A DNA stretch of 5,587 bases from Bdellovibrionales bacterium (lineage in GTDB: Bacteria > Bdellovibrionota > Bacteriovoracia > Bacteriovoracales > Bacteriovoracaceae). Where the stretch lies: assembly GCA_005791855.1 (NCBI GenBank), contig SXUH01000209.1, positions 1-5,587 of the forward strand, read 5' to 3'. The translations under genes and the position numbers were made by a program. The notes below the pieces were generated by a model. That model saw nothing but the letters and a program-made list of their open reading frames with translations, was not told where the DNA came from and ran no database searches. Shown one piece after another: positions 1-5,587 of the stretch (the first letter of the stretch is position 1; the number at the start of each line of letters is the position of its first letter).

Positions 1-228
1 GAGCTCGGTCCGGTCGAGCGTGATGGCCGAGTAGGTGTAGTAGGACTTCGCGATCATCGAACTCTCGCCGACGATGTCGCCCGCCCGGGCGGAGAACACG
101 GGGATGAGCCGGCCCTTCGACGACTTCAGGCAGAGGACTTCTCCGCTCTTCAGGAGGTAGAGCTTCGTCGCCTTCTCCCCTTCCCGGAAGAGCACCGACT
201 TGTAATCCAGGACCAAGTTACTTCCCAT
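1..228 (-). CDS. Cyclic-nucleotide-binding-like domain protein, N-terminal part (3' end outside window)
   Basis: The 76 visible residues begin at an ATG with a good ribosome binding site and run open to the left edge. They read as the beta-roll of a CRP/cNMP-binding domain. LFREGEKATKLYLLKSGEV (13-31) matches the conserved strand-glycine-strand start, ARAGDIVGESSMI (47-59) matches the GD.FGE segment that opens the phosphate-binding cassette, and SAITLDRTEL (67-76) begins the following strand. The arginine that normally contacts the ligand phosphate appears to be Tyr66, so binding of cAMP or cGMP is uncertain. The domain starts only about ten residues in, without the usual leading helix. The C-terminal part is unseen, so it may be a CRP/FNR-type regulator with a helix-turn-helix, or a stand-alone or fused sensor. 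The 11-nt overlap with the phosphatase gene suggests co-expression. Confidence 0.85.
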   Translation of the reverse strand, partial: MGSNLVLDYKSVLFREGEKATKLYLLKSGEVLCLKSSKGRLIPVFSARAGDIVGESSMIAKSYYTYSAITLDRTEL

Positions 229-1150
229 GGAGGTATTCCTTCTTTATCTTCCCTTCGATGATTGTGCCAAACCGGAGGCCATATGTGGAGATAATAAGTT
301 CTTTCACCAGCAGCCGGTGGGCGAGGTGGTAGACCAGGTGCAGGCCCCCGCGGATGCTGTTCGACCGCTTCTGGAGGAACGGGAACTGCTCGAGGAAAGC
401 CTCCGGGGTGGAGTCTGAATATTTCTTAAAGAGGGCGTCGACGTCCTCCACCTTGAGGGTGAGGCCATGGACGTCGTCCTCGACGAACTCCTTGCGCTGG
501 AGGTGCATGTTCCCGAGGGACGTGATGGTCCCGGCGACGCAGTAGAGTTCCTTGGTCTGGAACTTGTCGATCTCGTTCCGGAAGTCGAGGAAGATCTTCT
601 GGAGCCGCTGCACGAAGACGTTCTCCTCCAGCCAGGTCGTCGACCGGACGGCGCCGATGGGAAGGCTGATGGTCCCCAGGATCTGGAAGTTCTTCGTGTT
701 CACTTTGATGAGCTCGGTCGAGGCGCCGCCGATGTCGACGATGGTGATCACCTCGCTGGTGAACTTGCTATCGAAGAGGATGCCCTTGGTGGAGAAGTAG
801 GCTTCGGCGTCGGAGGTGATGATCTCGACCTTCACGCCGAGCTCGCGCTGGATCTTGTCGTAGAACTCGCGGGCGTTTTCGGCGACCCGGGAAGCCTCCG
901 TGGCCGTGGCGATGATCTCCCCGGCGGGGACGCCGCTCGCTTCGCAGTCCTTCACGTAGGACCGGATGGCGTCGTAGGTCGCGTCCATGGTTTCCTGGAG
1001 GAAGGCCTTGTTCCGATCCAGCTCCTTCCCGAGCGAGGTGATCTCGCTCCGCTTCGCGAGCTCCTTGAGGTGGCCATGGGAGACGTCCCCGATGAGGAGG
1101 AGGACGCTGTTCGAACCGATGTCGATGGAGGCGCGGATGTCTTTCCTCAT
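218..1150 (-). CDS. Ppx/GppA-family exopolyphosphatase / pppGpp phosphohydrolase-like protein (short form)
   Basis: The family belongs to the ASKHA (actin/hexokinase) phosphotransferase fold and hydrolyses terminal phosphate from polyphosphate or from pppGpp in the cytoplasm. At 310 residues this is the two-domain short form, lacking the C-terminal HD-like region of E. coli Ppx and GppA. Visible motifs are ASIDIGSNSVLLLIGDV at 7-23 (phosphate-1), ATATEASRVA at 81-90, SDAEA at 113-117 with Glu116 the likely catalytic acid, VDIGGASTEL at 138-147 (phosphate-2), LPIGAVR at 163-169, VAGTITSLG at 205-213 (adenosine-type loop) and STYGLRFG at 288-295. Three motifs differ from the usual form: GGAST for GGGST, GLRFG for GLREG, and RSNSIRGG where an R-A-D-x-I-x-x-G pattern is typical. 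Substrate therefore cannot be assigned. The ATG overlaps the mtnA stop by 4 nt and no clear Shine-Dalgarno precedes it, so it probably depends on coupling. It ends with TAA inside the next gene. Confidence 0.92.
   Translation of the reverse strand: MRKDIRASIDIGSNSVLLLIGDVSHGHLKELAKRSEITSLGKELDRNKAFLQETMDATYDAIRSYVKDCEASGVPAGEIIATATEASRVAENAREFYDKIQRELGVKVEIITSDAEAYFSTKGILFDSKFTSEVITIVDIGGASTELIKVNTKNFQILGTISLPIGAVRSTTWLEENVFVQRLQKIFLDFRNEIDKFQTKELYCVAGTITSLGNMHLQRKEFVEDDVHGLTLKVEDVDALFKKYSDSTPEAFLEQFPFLQKRSNSIRGGLHLVYHLAHRLLVKELIISTYGLRFGTIIEGKIKKEYLHGK
237..241 (-). promoter_or_regulatory. Ribosome binding site (AAGGA) for the cyclic-nucleotide-binding-like gene
   Basis: AAGGA lies 8 nt before the ATG at 228, within the last codons of the phosphatase gene and in a locally AT-richer stretch (about 231-300). 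It supports the start chosen for the last gene, which overlaps the phosphatase by 11 nt. Confidence 0.65.
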
Positions 1151-2202
1151 GAGTTCACCACCCGGACGAGGTCGCCGGCGATGGCCGGGTCGATGAAGCC
1201 CTTCTCGCAGATGATGCCGGTGATGAACCGGTGGTCGGTGACGTCGAAGCTCGGGTTCACGGACTGGGCGCCGTCGGGGGCGAGCCGCAGGCCCCGGAGT
1301 TCCGTGATCTCGCTCATGGCCCGCATCTCGATCTCGATGTGCTTCCCGTCCGGGATCTGGACGTCGAAGGAGCTCACGGGAGCCACGACGTAGAACGGGA
1401 CGCCGTAGTTCTTCGCGACGATGGCGAGGGTGGAGGTTCCGATCTTGTTGGCCGTGTCCCCGTTGGCCGCGATCCGGTCGGCGCCGACGAAGATGGCGTC
1501 GACCTTGTCGTGGGACATGAGGTAGGAAGCCGCGCCCTCGACGACGATGCTGTACGGGATGTTCTCCTTGCTGAGCTCGAAGGCGGTGAGGCGGGTGCCC
1601 TGCATGTAGGGCCTGGTTTCGTCGGCGTAGACGTGCGCGACCTGGCCCTTGGAGTGCGAATAGGAGATCACCCCGAGGGCGGTCCCGAGGCTCCCGCAGG
1701 CGAGGAAGCCGGTGTTACAATGGGTCATGAGGTTCCACTTCTTCCCCGTTAGCTTCTTCTGGAGCTCGGAGAAGCCGATCTGGGCCATGAGGGTGTTCTT
1801 CTCCTGGCTCTTCTCGATCTGCTCGTGCCCGAAGGCGACGAGGCGCTGGTAGATGGCGTCCTTCCCCGCCGTCGAAGCGAGGCCTTCCTTCATGATCTCG
1901 AAGCACCGGTTGACCTCATAGGAGAGGTTCACGGCCGTGGGCCTCGCGGCGATCATCTGGTCGCAGGCGGCCCGGCAGGCGGCTTCGGTGAGTTCGCTCT
2001 GGTTCTTCACCCAGAGGGCCATGCCGTAGATGGCGGTGAAGCCGATGCACGGGGCGCCCCGGACGACCATGTCTCTGATGGCGGTGGCGCAGCCCTCGAG
2101 GTTCGTGACTTCGACGAAGATTTCCGAATGCGGAAGCTGCCGCTGGTCCAGGAGGAAGAGCTTGTGGTCTTTCCAGACGATGGGTCGATAGCTTTGGTTC
2201 AT
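1147..2202 (-). CDS. mtnA: S-methyl-5-thioribose-1-phosphate isomerase
   Basis: This cytoplasmic enzyme converts 5-methylthioribose-1-phosphate (aldose) to 5-methylthioribulose-1-phosphate (ketose) in methionine salvage. The same family can act on 5-deoxyribose-1-phosphate in 5'-deoxyadenosine disposal. The protein has 351 residues, normal for MtnA. Family signatures are VVRGAPCIG at 46-54, MTHCNTG at 159-165 with the catalytic Cys162, DETRPYMQGTRLTAFEL at 194-210, VGADRIAANGDTANKIGT at 239-256 with the catalytic Asp242, and VNPSFDVT at 315-322 near the C-terminus. The Cys/Asp pair and the ETRP motif separate it from the related eIF2B subunits and ribose-1,5-bisphosphate isomerases. The gene overlaps both neighbours by 4 nt (ATGA), pointing to translational coupling. 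No other salvage gene (mtnB, mtnK, mtnP, mtnN) is in the window, so the full pathway cannot be judged here. Confidence 0.97.
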   Translation of the reverse strand: MNQSYRPIVWKDHKLFLLDQRQLPHSEIFVEVTNLEGCATAIRDMVVRGAPCIGFTAIYGMALWVKNQSELTEAACRAACDQMIAARPTAVNLSYEVNRCFEIMKEGLASTAGKDAIYQRLVAFGHEQIEKSQEKNTLMAQIGFSELQKKLTGKKWNLMTHCNTGFLACGSLGTALGVISYSHSKGQVAHVYADETRPYMQGTRLTAFELSKENIPYSIVVEGAASYLMSHDKVDAIFVGADRIAANGDTANKIGTSTLAIVAKNYGVPFYVVAPVSSFDVQIPDGKHIEIEMRAMSEITELRGLRLAPDGAQSVNPSFDVTDHRFITGIICEKGFIDPAIAGDLVRVVNS

Positions 2203-4103
2203 AGACTTTCCTTTTCTGGCCAGAAGGGCCCCGCGGGGGTTCTGACGGTGGGCCGGGACTCCTTCCGGCTAAGGTTGACCAGGGAGAGGGTCGATCGCTG
2301 CGCGGGATCCGGGGAGAGGGTCCCGAAGAGTTTGAACGTCTCCGGACCTTCGAGGGTGAGAGAGTTGAGCTTCACGGTTCTGTTCTTCGAAGCGAGGTCC
2401 CAGGTCTGCGCCGCGGTCGCGCGCCCGTCGACCTCGAACTGGCTCCAGAGCTTCTGCGTGGAGTCCGGGAAGGCTCCGGCGGCGTCCGCGAGGCCCGTGG
2501 CCCGGAGCTGGGCCAGCCAGTCGCCGTCAGCGGCGTGCGCTTTCCAACGGCCTTCGACCTTTCCGTTCAGGACGGCGGCGGTCGCTCTAAAGTAGGGATC
2601 GAGGAAGGCGAAGCCGGGCGCCCAGGGGAACCGGTCGAAGGAGAGGCTCAGGGAATTCTGCGCGGGCTTGCCGGCGTAGTTCAGCCGGAAGGAGTTCGTC
2701 TTCTCCGAGAGCTCGGCCTTGTAGAAGGCCTGCTCCGCGGAGGCTCCGTAGGCGAAGCTCCCGTCGTAGACCTTGTCGGCCTGGAGGCAGTCTTCGAACT
2801 TCACGACCGAAGAGAACGGGGTCGGGTTCGGGGCGGAGATGAGCGAACTCAAGGGCTGGACCGCGCGGATGGTGAGGTCGAGGTCGAGGCCCCGGAAGCG
2901 GAGCTCTTCGGCGTACTGGGTGATGAGTGAGTTCCGGAGGTCGAAGAAGATCTTCCGCGAGAACCGGGCCTCGTCCTTCGGGCTCTGGAAGGAAAGGTCC
3001 CACTTCGAGTCCTGGAAGGAGAGGTCCCAGGTGCCGGGGATGGTGTCCTTCTCGGTCAGCTGGAACTCTCCGGGGAAGGAGAGCTTCCCCGTGAGGCTCG
3101 CGAGGTCGTCGGAGAAGGTCTTCTCGAAGCGCACGAAGCCCTTCGCGTCGCCCTCGAACTTCGTGAGGTACGAATTCTTGATCTCCTCGTGGAGGACGGT
3201 GAAGTAGTTCAGCGGGAGCTTGGTGAAGTCCAGGGAGACCCCGAGCTTCCGGGCGTTCGCGGTCACCGTGCTCTCCCCGACCTGCTCTCGCTCGATGAGC
3301 AGGGTGATCCGGGAGCGGAGGTCGAGCTCCTGCGGCTTGAAGGTGGTCGTCCCGGCCAGGACGAGGTCCGCCAGCTGAACCTTCTCGGCCGCGTCCCGGG
3401 TTTTGAAGTCTCCCCGGAAGTTGAGCTTCCACTCCCGCGGATCCGGAGTGACGTCTCCGAAGAGCCAGAGTTCGGACGTGTACTTGAGGGCCTTGTGGGT
3501 GATCTCCACCGGCACGTTGAGCTCGAAGGCCGAGTTCTTGCCGTAGTGGAACTCCCGGACCAGGAGCTTCGAGAGGGTGAAGTAGTTCCGCAGCGTCTTC
3601 GAATCCACCACGGAGACGTTCTTCGCCCGGAGGGTCAGCTGGGCGCTCGAGAGGTAGTCCGGCAGGGCGATTTCGATCTTCTGGTTCGGGGCCTGGCCCG
3701 GGGTCGGGGCCGAGGCCTCCGGAGGGCGGTCGGCCCCCGGGGATTTGTGTTGGTTCGGTTCGACGTGGATGACCAGATCGGAGAGGTTGACCTGCGCGCT
3801 GCCCTTGCTCGTCAGGAGGAGCCACCAGGGGACGATGAGTTCGACCTCGCCGATGCTCCCGAGGATCTTCTCCGCGCGGCGGAGCTTGATCGCCTTCAGG
3901 TTGAGGTTGAAGTCCAGGGAGAACCGGTAGTCCACGGTGCCGACGTCGAGCTTGCTCCCCGGGTAGTTCTTCTGAACTTCCCTGGTGATGACCGCGACGA
4001 AGGCCTCGGGCTTGAGCCGGGAGTAGGCGTTGAACAGGAGGATCCCGATGCTGGCGAGGAGTCCGATCCAGAGGGCGACGATGACCTTGAAGGAGAATCT
4101 CAT
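2199..4103 (-). CDS. AsmA-like family protein, inner-membrane anchored, mostly periplasmic
   Basis: The protein has 634 residues. The N-terminus is a short basic stretch (MRFSFK) followed by one hydrophobic helix at about 7-24 with no clear signal-peptidase site, so it should be a membrane anchor with the rest in the periplasm. The next part (YPGSKLDVGTVDYRFSLDFN, 47-66, then LNLKAIKLRR and an EVELIVPWWLLL stretch near 86-97) has the layout of AsmA N-terminal domains. There, a strand-rich segment is followed by a statement of the 'basal' layer of a long beta-groove. A Pro/Ala-rich linker lies at about 115-141. The remainder is alternating hydrophobic/polar beta strands without catalytic motifs. 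AsmA/TamB-type proteins are known to help move phospholipid between membranes or maintain the outer membrane; that role here is inferred from fold resemblance only. A 9-residue tandem repeat lies at 359-376. The start is 5 nt after the helicase stop and the TGA overlaps the mtnA ATG. A GspN-like or DUF protein of similar architecture is the main alternative. Confidence 0.75.
   Translation of the reverse strand: MRFSFKVIVALWIGLLASIGILLFNAYSRLKPEAFVAVITREVQKNYPGSKLDVGTVDYRFSLDFNLNLKAIKLRRAEKILGSIGEVELIVPWWLLLTSKGSAQVNLSDLVIHVEPNQHKSPGADRPPEASAPTPGQAPNQKIEIALPDYLSSAQLTLRAKNVSVVDSKTLRNYFTLSKLLVREFHYGKNSAFELNVPVEITHKALKYTSELWLFGDVTPDPREWKLNFRGDFKTRDAAEKVQLADLVLAGTTTFKPQELDLRSRITLLIEREQVGESTVTANARKLGVSLDFTKLPLNYFTVLHEEIKNSYLTKFEGDAKGFVRFEKTFSDDLASLTGKLSFPGEFQLTEKDTIPGTWDLSFQDSKWDLSFQSPKDEARFSRKIFFDLRNSLITQYAEELRFRGLDLDLTIRAVQPLSSLISAPNPTPFSSVVKFEDCLQADKVYDGSFAYGASAEQAFYKAELSEKTNSFRLNYAGKPAQNSLSLSFDRFPWAPGFAFLDPYFRATAAVLNGKVEGRWKAHAADGDWLAQLRATGLADAAGAFPDSTQKLWSQFEVDGRATAAQTWDLASKNRTVKLNSLTLEGPETFKLFGTLSPDPAQRSTLSLVNLSRKESRPTVRTPAGPFWPEKESL
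2209..2213 (-). promoter_or_regulatory. Ribosome binding site (AAGGA) for mtnA
   Basis: AAGGA lies 6 nt before the ATG at 2202, in an A-rich patch (GAAAAGGAAAG) within the end of the AsmA-like gene. It is a good Shine-Dalgarno sequence at good spacing and fixes this ATG as the start. Together with the ATGA overlap it allows both re-initiation and independent loading. Confidence 0.7.
2976..3029 (-). repeat. In-frame 27-bp tandem duplication inside the AsmA-like gene
   Basis: Two adjacent 27-bp units (3029-3003 and 3002-2976) encode WDLSFQDSK and WDLSFQSPK. By direct comparison 23 of 27 bases agree, with no gap. The length is a multiple of three, so the frame is kept, and the unit would add about one strand to a beta-rich region. 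Confidence 0.8.
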
Positions 4104-4108
4104 CTGCG

Positions 4109-5587
4109 CTAAACCTTTTGCAGCGGTGCGAACTTCACCATGAACTTCTTGCGGATGCCGTCTCGGAACTGGATGGTCACCTTCTCGTCTTGCCCCAGGC
4201 CTTCGGAGTCCAGGACCTTCCCCTCTCCGTAGAGCGCGTGGATGATCTTGCTTCCGGAGGGGTAGTTCGACATCTGGCTGACGACCTTCTTCTGCTGGTA
4301 GACCTTCTCTCGGTAGAAGACTTCGTCGTCGTGGGGAGATCGCTGGTCGAAGTCGTCGTCCGGGCTGTAGCTGTTCCACTCGGACTTCTTCGAACCGGTC
4401 TGGTAGAAGTCCCACTTGTAGTACTGGGACGGGATCTCGTGGAGGAACTGGCTCGGGCCGTTGAACTTCAAGCTCCCCCAGAGGAGCCGGCCCTGGGCGA
4501 AGGTGATCACGAGCTGCTTCATCGCCCGGGTCATGGCCACGTAGAAGAGGCGCCGTTCTTCTTCGAGGGCGACGGGGCCCGTCTCGAGGCTCCGGTAGGA
4601 GGGGAAGATGTTCTCCTCCGCTCCGATGAGGAAGACGTACGGGTACTCGAGGCCCTTGGAGCCGTGGACGGTCATGAGGGAGATCTGGTCCTGCGAGCCT
4701 TCCTCCGAGACGGAGGTGTCGAGCGTGATGTTCTCGAGGAACTTCACGAGGCTCGGCTCGTCGTCGGAGTCTTCGTACTGCTTCACTCCGCTCATCAACT
4801 CTTCGAGGTTCTCGAGCCGGGCCGCGCCTTCGTAGCTCTTGTCGGCCCGGAGGACTTCGTAGTACCCGGATTCGTTGAGGAGCTTCTCGTAGCTGAAGCT
4901 CGGAGCGTGGTGCTGCTCCTCGAGGACCTGGACCTCCTGGATGAGGTGGACGAGCTGGTTCAGGGCGCTGTGGACCTTCCCGGAGAGGGAGAGGTGCTTG
5001 TAGTCGTGGGGGGCTTCGACGATCTTCTCGAGGAGTTCGAAGAGGGAGAGCTGGAGCCGGACGGCTTCGTCCTCGAGCTTCCGGAGGGACGTCGTGCCGA
5101 CCCCGCGGGCCGGGGTGTTGATGATCCGGGTGAGGGCCAGGGAATCCTTCTTGTTCACCACCACCCGCATGTACGAGATCATGTCCTTGATCTCCTTCCG
5201 GTCGTAGAACTTGATCCCCGCGACCACTCGGTACGGGAACTTCTCCTTCCGGAGCGCGTCCTCGATGGTCCGGGAGTGGGCGTTGTTCCGGTAGAAGACG
5301 GCGATGTCTCTCAGCGGAACGTTGTCGTGGGAGAGGGACTTGATCCGCTGGGCGACGTACTCCGCTTCGGCCTTGTCGTCCCGGCATTCGACGATCCGGA
5401 TCTCCTCCCCGTCGTCGTTGTCCGTCCACATGGTCTTGCCCTTCCGGGCGAGGTTCCGGGAGATGACTCCGGAGGCGGCTTCGATGATCTTCTTGGAAGA
5501 CCGGTAGTTCTGTTCGAGCTTGATGAGCTTGGCCTCGGGGAAGACGGTTTCGAAGTCCAGGATGTTCCGGATGTCGGCCCCGCGCCA
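4109..5587 (-). CDS. UvrD/PcrA-family ATP-dependent DNA helicase, C-terminal part (5' end outside window)
   Basis: This is a superfamily 1A 3'-5' DNA helicase that unwinds DNA in excision repair, replication restart and clearing of bound proteins, in the cytoplasm. The frame is open to the right edge, giving 492 visible residues and a TAG stop; the N-terminal Walker A and DExx motifs lie outside. Visible motifs, numbered from the first residue, are WRGA at 1-4 (motif III), LEQNYRSS at 24-31 (motif IV), GIKFYDRKEIKD at 124-135 (motif IVa), LMTVHGSKGLEYP at 304-316 (motif V) and EEERRLFYVAMTRA at 342-355 (motif VI, with the ATP-contacting arginine). An acidic variable linker follows at about 395-425. 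The last 50 residues (GSKIIHALYGEGKV to KFAPLQKV) match the Tudor-like domain of PcrA/UvrD, known to contact RNA polymerase. That domain argues against Rep and RecB. I cannot separate pcrA from uvrD here, so no symbol is given. An internal ATG at 5431 is not the start, because motifs III and IV lie upstream of it. Confidence 0.96.
   Translation of the reverse strand, partial: WRGADIRNILDFETVFPEAKLIKLEQNYRSSKKIIEAASGVISRNLARKGKTMWTDNDDGEEIRIVECRDDKAEAEYVAQRIKSLSHDNVPLRDIAVFYRNNAHSRTIEDALRKEKFPYRVVAGIKFYDRKEIKDMISYMRVVVNKKDSLALTRIINTPARGVGTTSLRKLEDEAVRLQLSLFELLEKIVEAPHDYKHLSLSGKVHSALNQLVHLIQEVQVLEEQHHAPSFSYEKLLNESGYYEVLRADKSYEGAARLENLEELMSGVKQYEDSDDEPSLVKFLENITLDTSVSEEGSQDQISLMTVHGSKGLEYPYVFLIGAEENIFPSYRSLETGPVALEEERRLFYVAMTRAMKQLVITFAQGRLLWGSLKFNGPSQFLHEIPSQYYKWDFYQTGSKKSEWNSYSPDDDFDQRSPHDDEVFYREKVYQQKKVVSQMSNYPSGSKIIHALYGEGKVLDSEGLGQDEKVTIQFRDGIRKKFMVKFAPLQKV
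4114..4118 (-). promoter_or_regulatory. Ribosome binding site (AAAGG) for the AsmA-like gene
   Basis: AAAGG lies 10 nt before the ATG at 4103, inside the last codons of the helicase gene. It supports this ATG rather than an upstream start in the same frame, which stays open far into the helicase. The spacing is slightly long, so the site is probably moderate and helped by ribosomes ending at the helicase stop. Confidence 0.5.

Noticed and set aside
243..270. Possible internal promoter on the minus strand: TTGGCA (270-265), 16 nt, GATAAA (248-243)
   Set aside because: The -10 matches only 4 of 6 bases and transcription would begin at or within the ribosome binding site at 237-241. The bases also encode ordinary phosphatase residues, so a chance match is more likely.
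467..1393. Plus-strand open frame of 308 codons opposite the phosphatase and mtnA genes
   Set aside because: It is rich in Gly, Asp, Glu, Val, Leu and Arg with no domain, spans a gene junction on the other strand, and is expected from G/C-ending codons of the true genes.
1825..2595. Plus-strand open frame of 256 codons across the mtnA/AsmA-like junction
   Set aside because: No recognisable domain and fully antisense to two well-supported genes.
2587..3825. Minus-strand 412-codon frame inside the AsmA-like gene
   Set aside because: A shifted-frame shadow rich in Arg, Pro and Gly with no family motif.
3189..4112. Plus-strand open frame of 307 codons opposite the AsmA-like gene
   Set aside because: Same low-complexity Glu/Gly/Val/Leu/Arg composition; the opposite strand has a membrane helix, ribosome binding site and coherent protein.
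4304..4358. Asp-rich stretch near the helicase C-terminus (about SPDDDFDQRSPHDDEVF) as a possible separate signal
   Set aside because: Variable acidic or charged linkers before the C-terminal Tudor-like domain are usual in PcrA/UvrD helicases.
2199..5429. A single 1076-codon frame fusing the AsmA-like protein to an upstream Arg/Pro-rich sequence
   Set aside because: The upstream half is the helicase gene read out of frame; its Arg/Pro-rich composition is a codon-bias shadow. The hydrophobic N-terminus and ribosome binding site place the real start at 4103.

Overview
The window is a GC-rich stretch in which all genes lie on the minus strand and read right to left. It holds five consecutive genes, two of them cut by the window edges: a UvrD/PcrA-type DNA helicase (C-terminal part only), an AsmA-like membrane-anchored envelope protein, S-methyl-5-thioribose-1-phosphate isomerase (MtnA), a short Ppx/GppA-type phosphatase, and the start of a protein with a cyclic-nucleotide-binding fold. 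Essentially every base is coding. The only intergenic gap is 5 nt, and the other three junctions overlap by 4, 4 and 11 nt. No RNA gene, mobile element, CRISPR array or terminator is visible. No convincing promoter is visible either, so any operon promoter lies beyond the right edge or inside the helicase gene.

The AsmA-like protein implies a Gram-negative (diderm) bacterium. High GC, strong G/C-ending codon use and the mix of genes would fit a proteobacterial or former-deltaproteobacterial (for example Bdellovibrionota/Myxococcota-like) lineage, but that placement is a low-confidence inference. The same codon bias leaves long open frames on the opposite strand and in shifted frames; these are judged artefacts.

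In order of transcription: 5587-4109 is the helicase, with motifs III to VI and the C-terminal Tudor-like domain. 4103-2199 is the AsmA-like protein, with one N-terminal membrane helix and a long beta-rich periplasmic part containing a small tandem duplication. 2202-1147 is mtnA, complete with its catalytic Cys and Asp. 1150-218 is the Ppx/GppA-family protein, with several altered family motifs. 228-1 is the N-terminal cyclic-nucleotide-binding-like domain, whose ligand-phosphate arginine appears to be absent.

The tight packing suggests one transcript with translational coupling. The products (DNA repair, envelope, sulfur/nucleoside salvage, phosphate-polymer metabolism, a ligand sensor) do not form a known single pathway. 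I see no clearly new system. The points most worth checking are the mixed operon itself, the altered motifs in the phosphatase and sensor proteins, and mtnA standing apart from other salvage genes.
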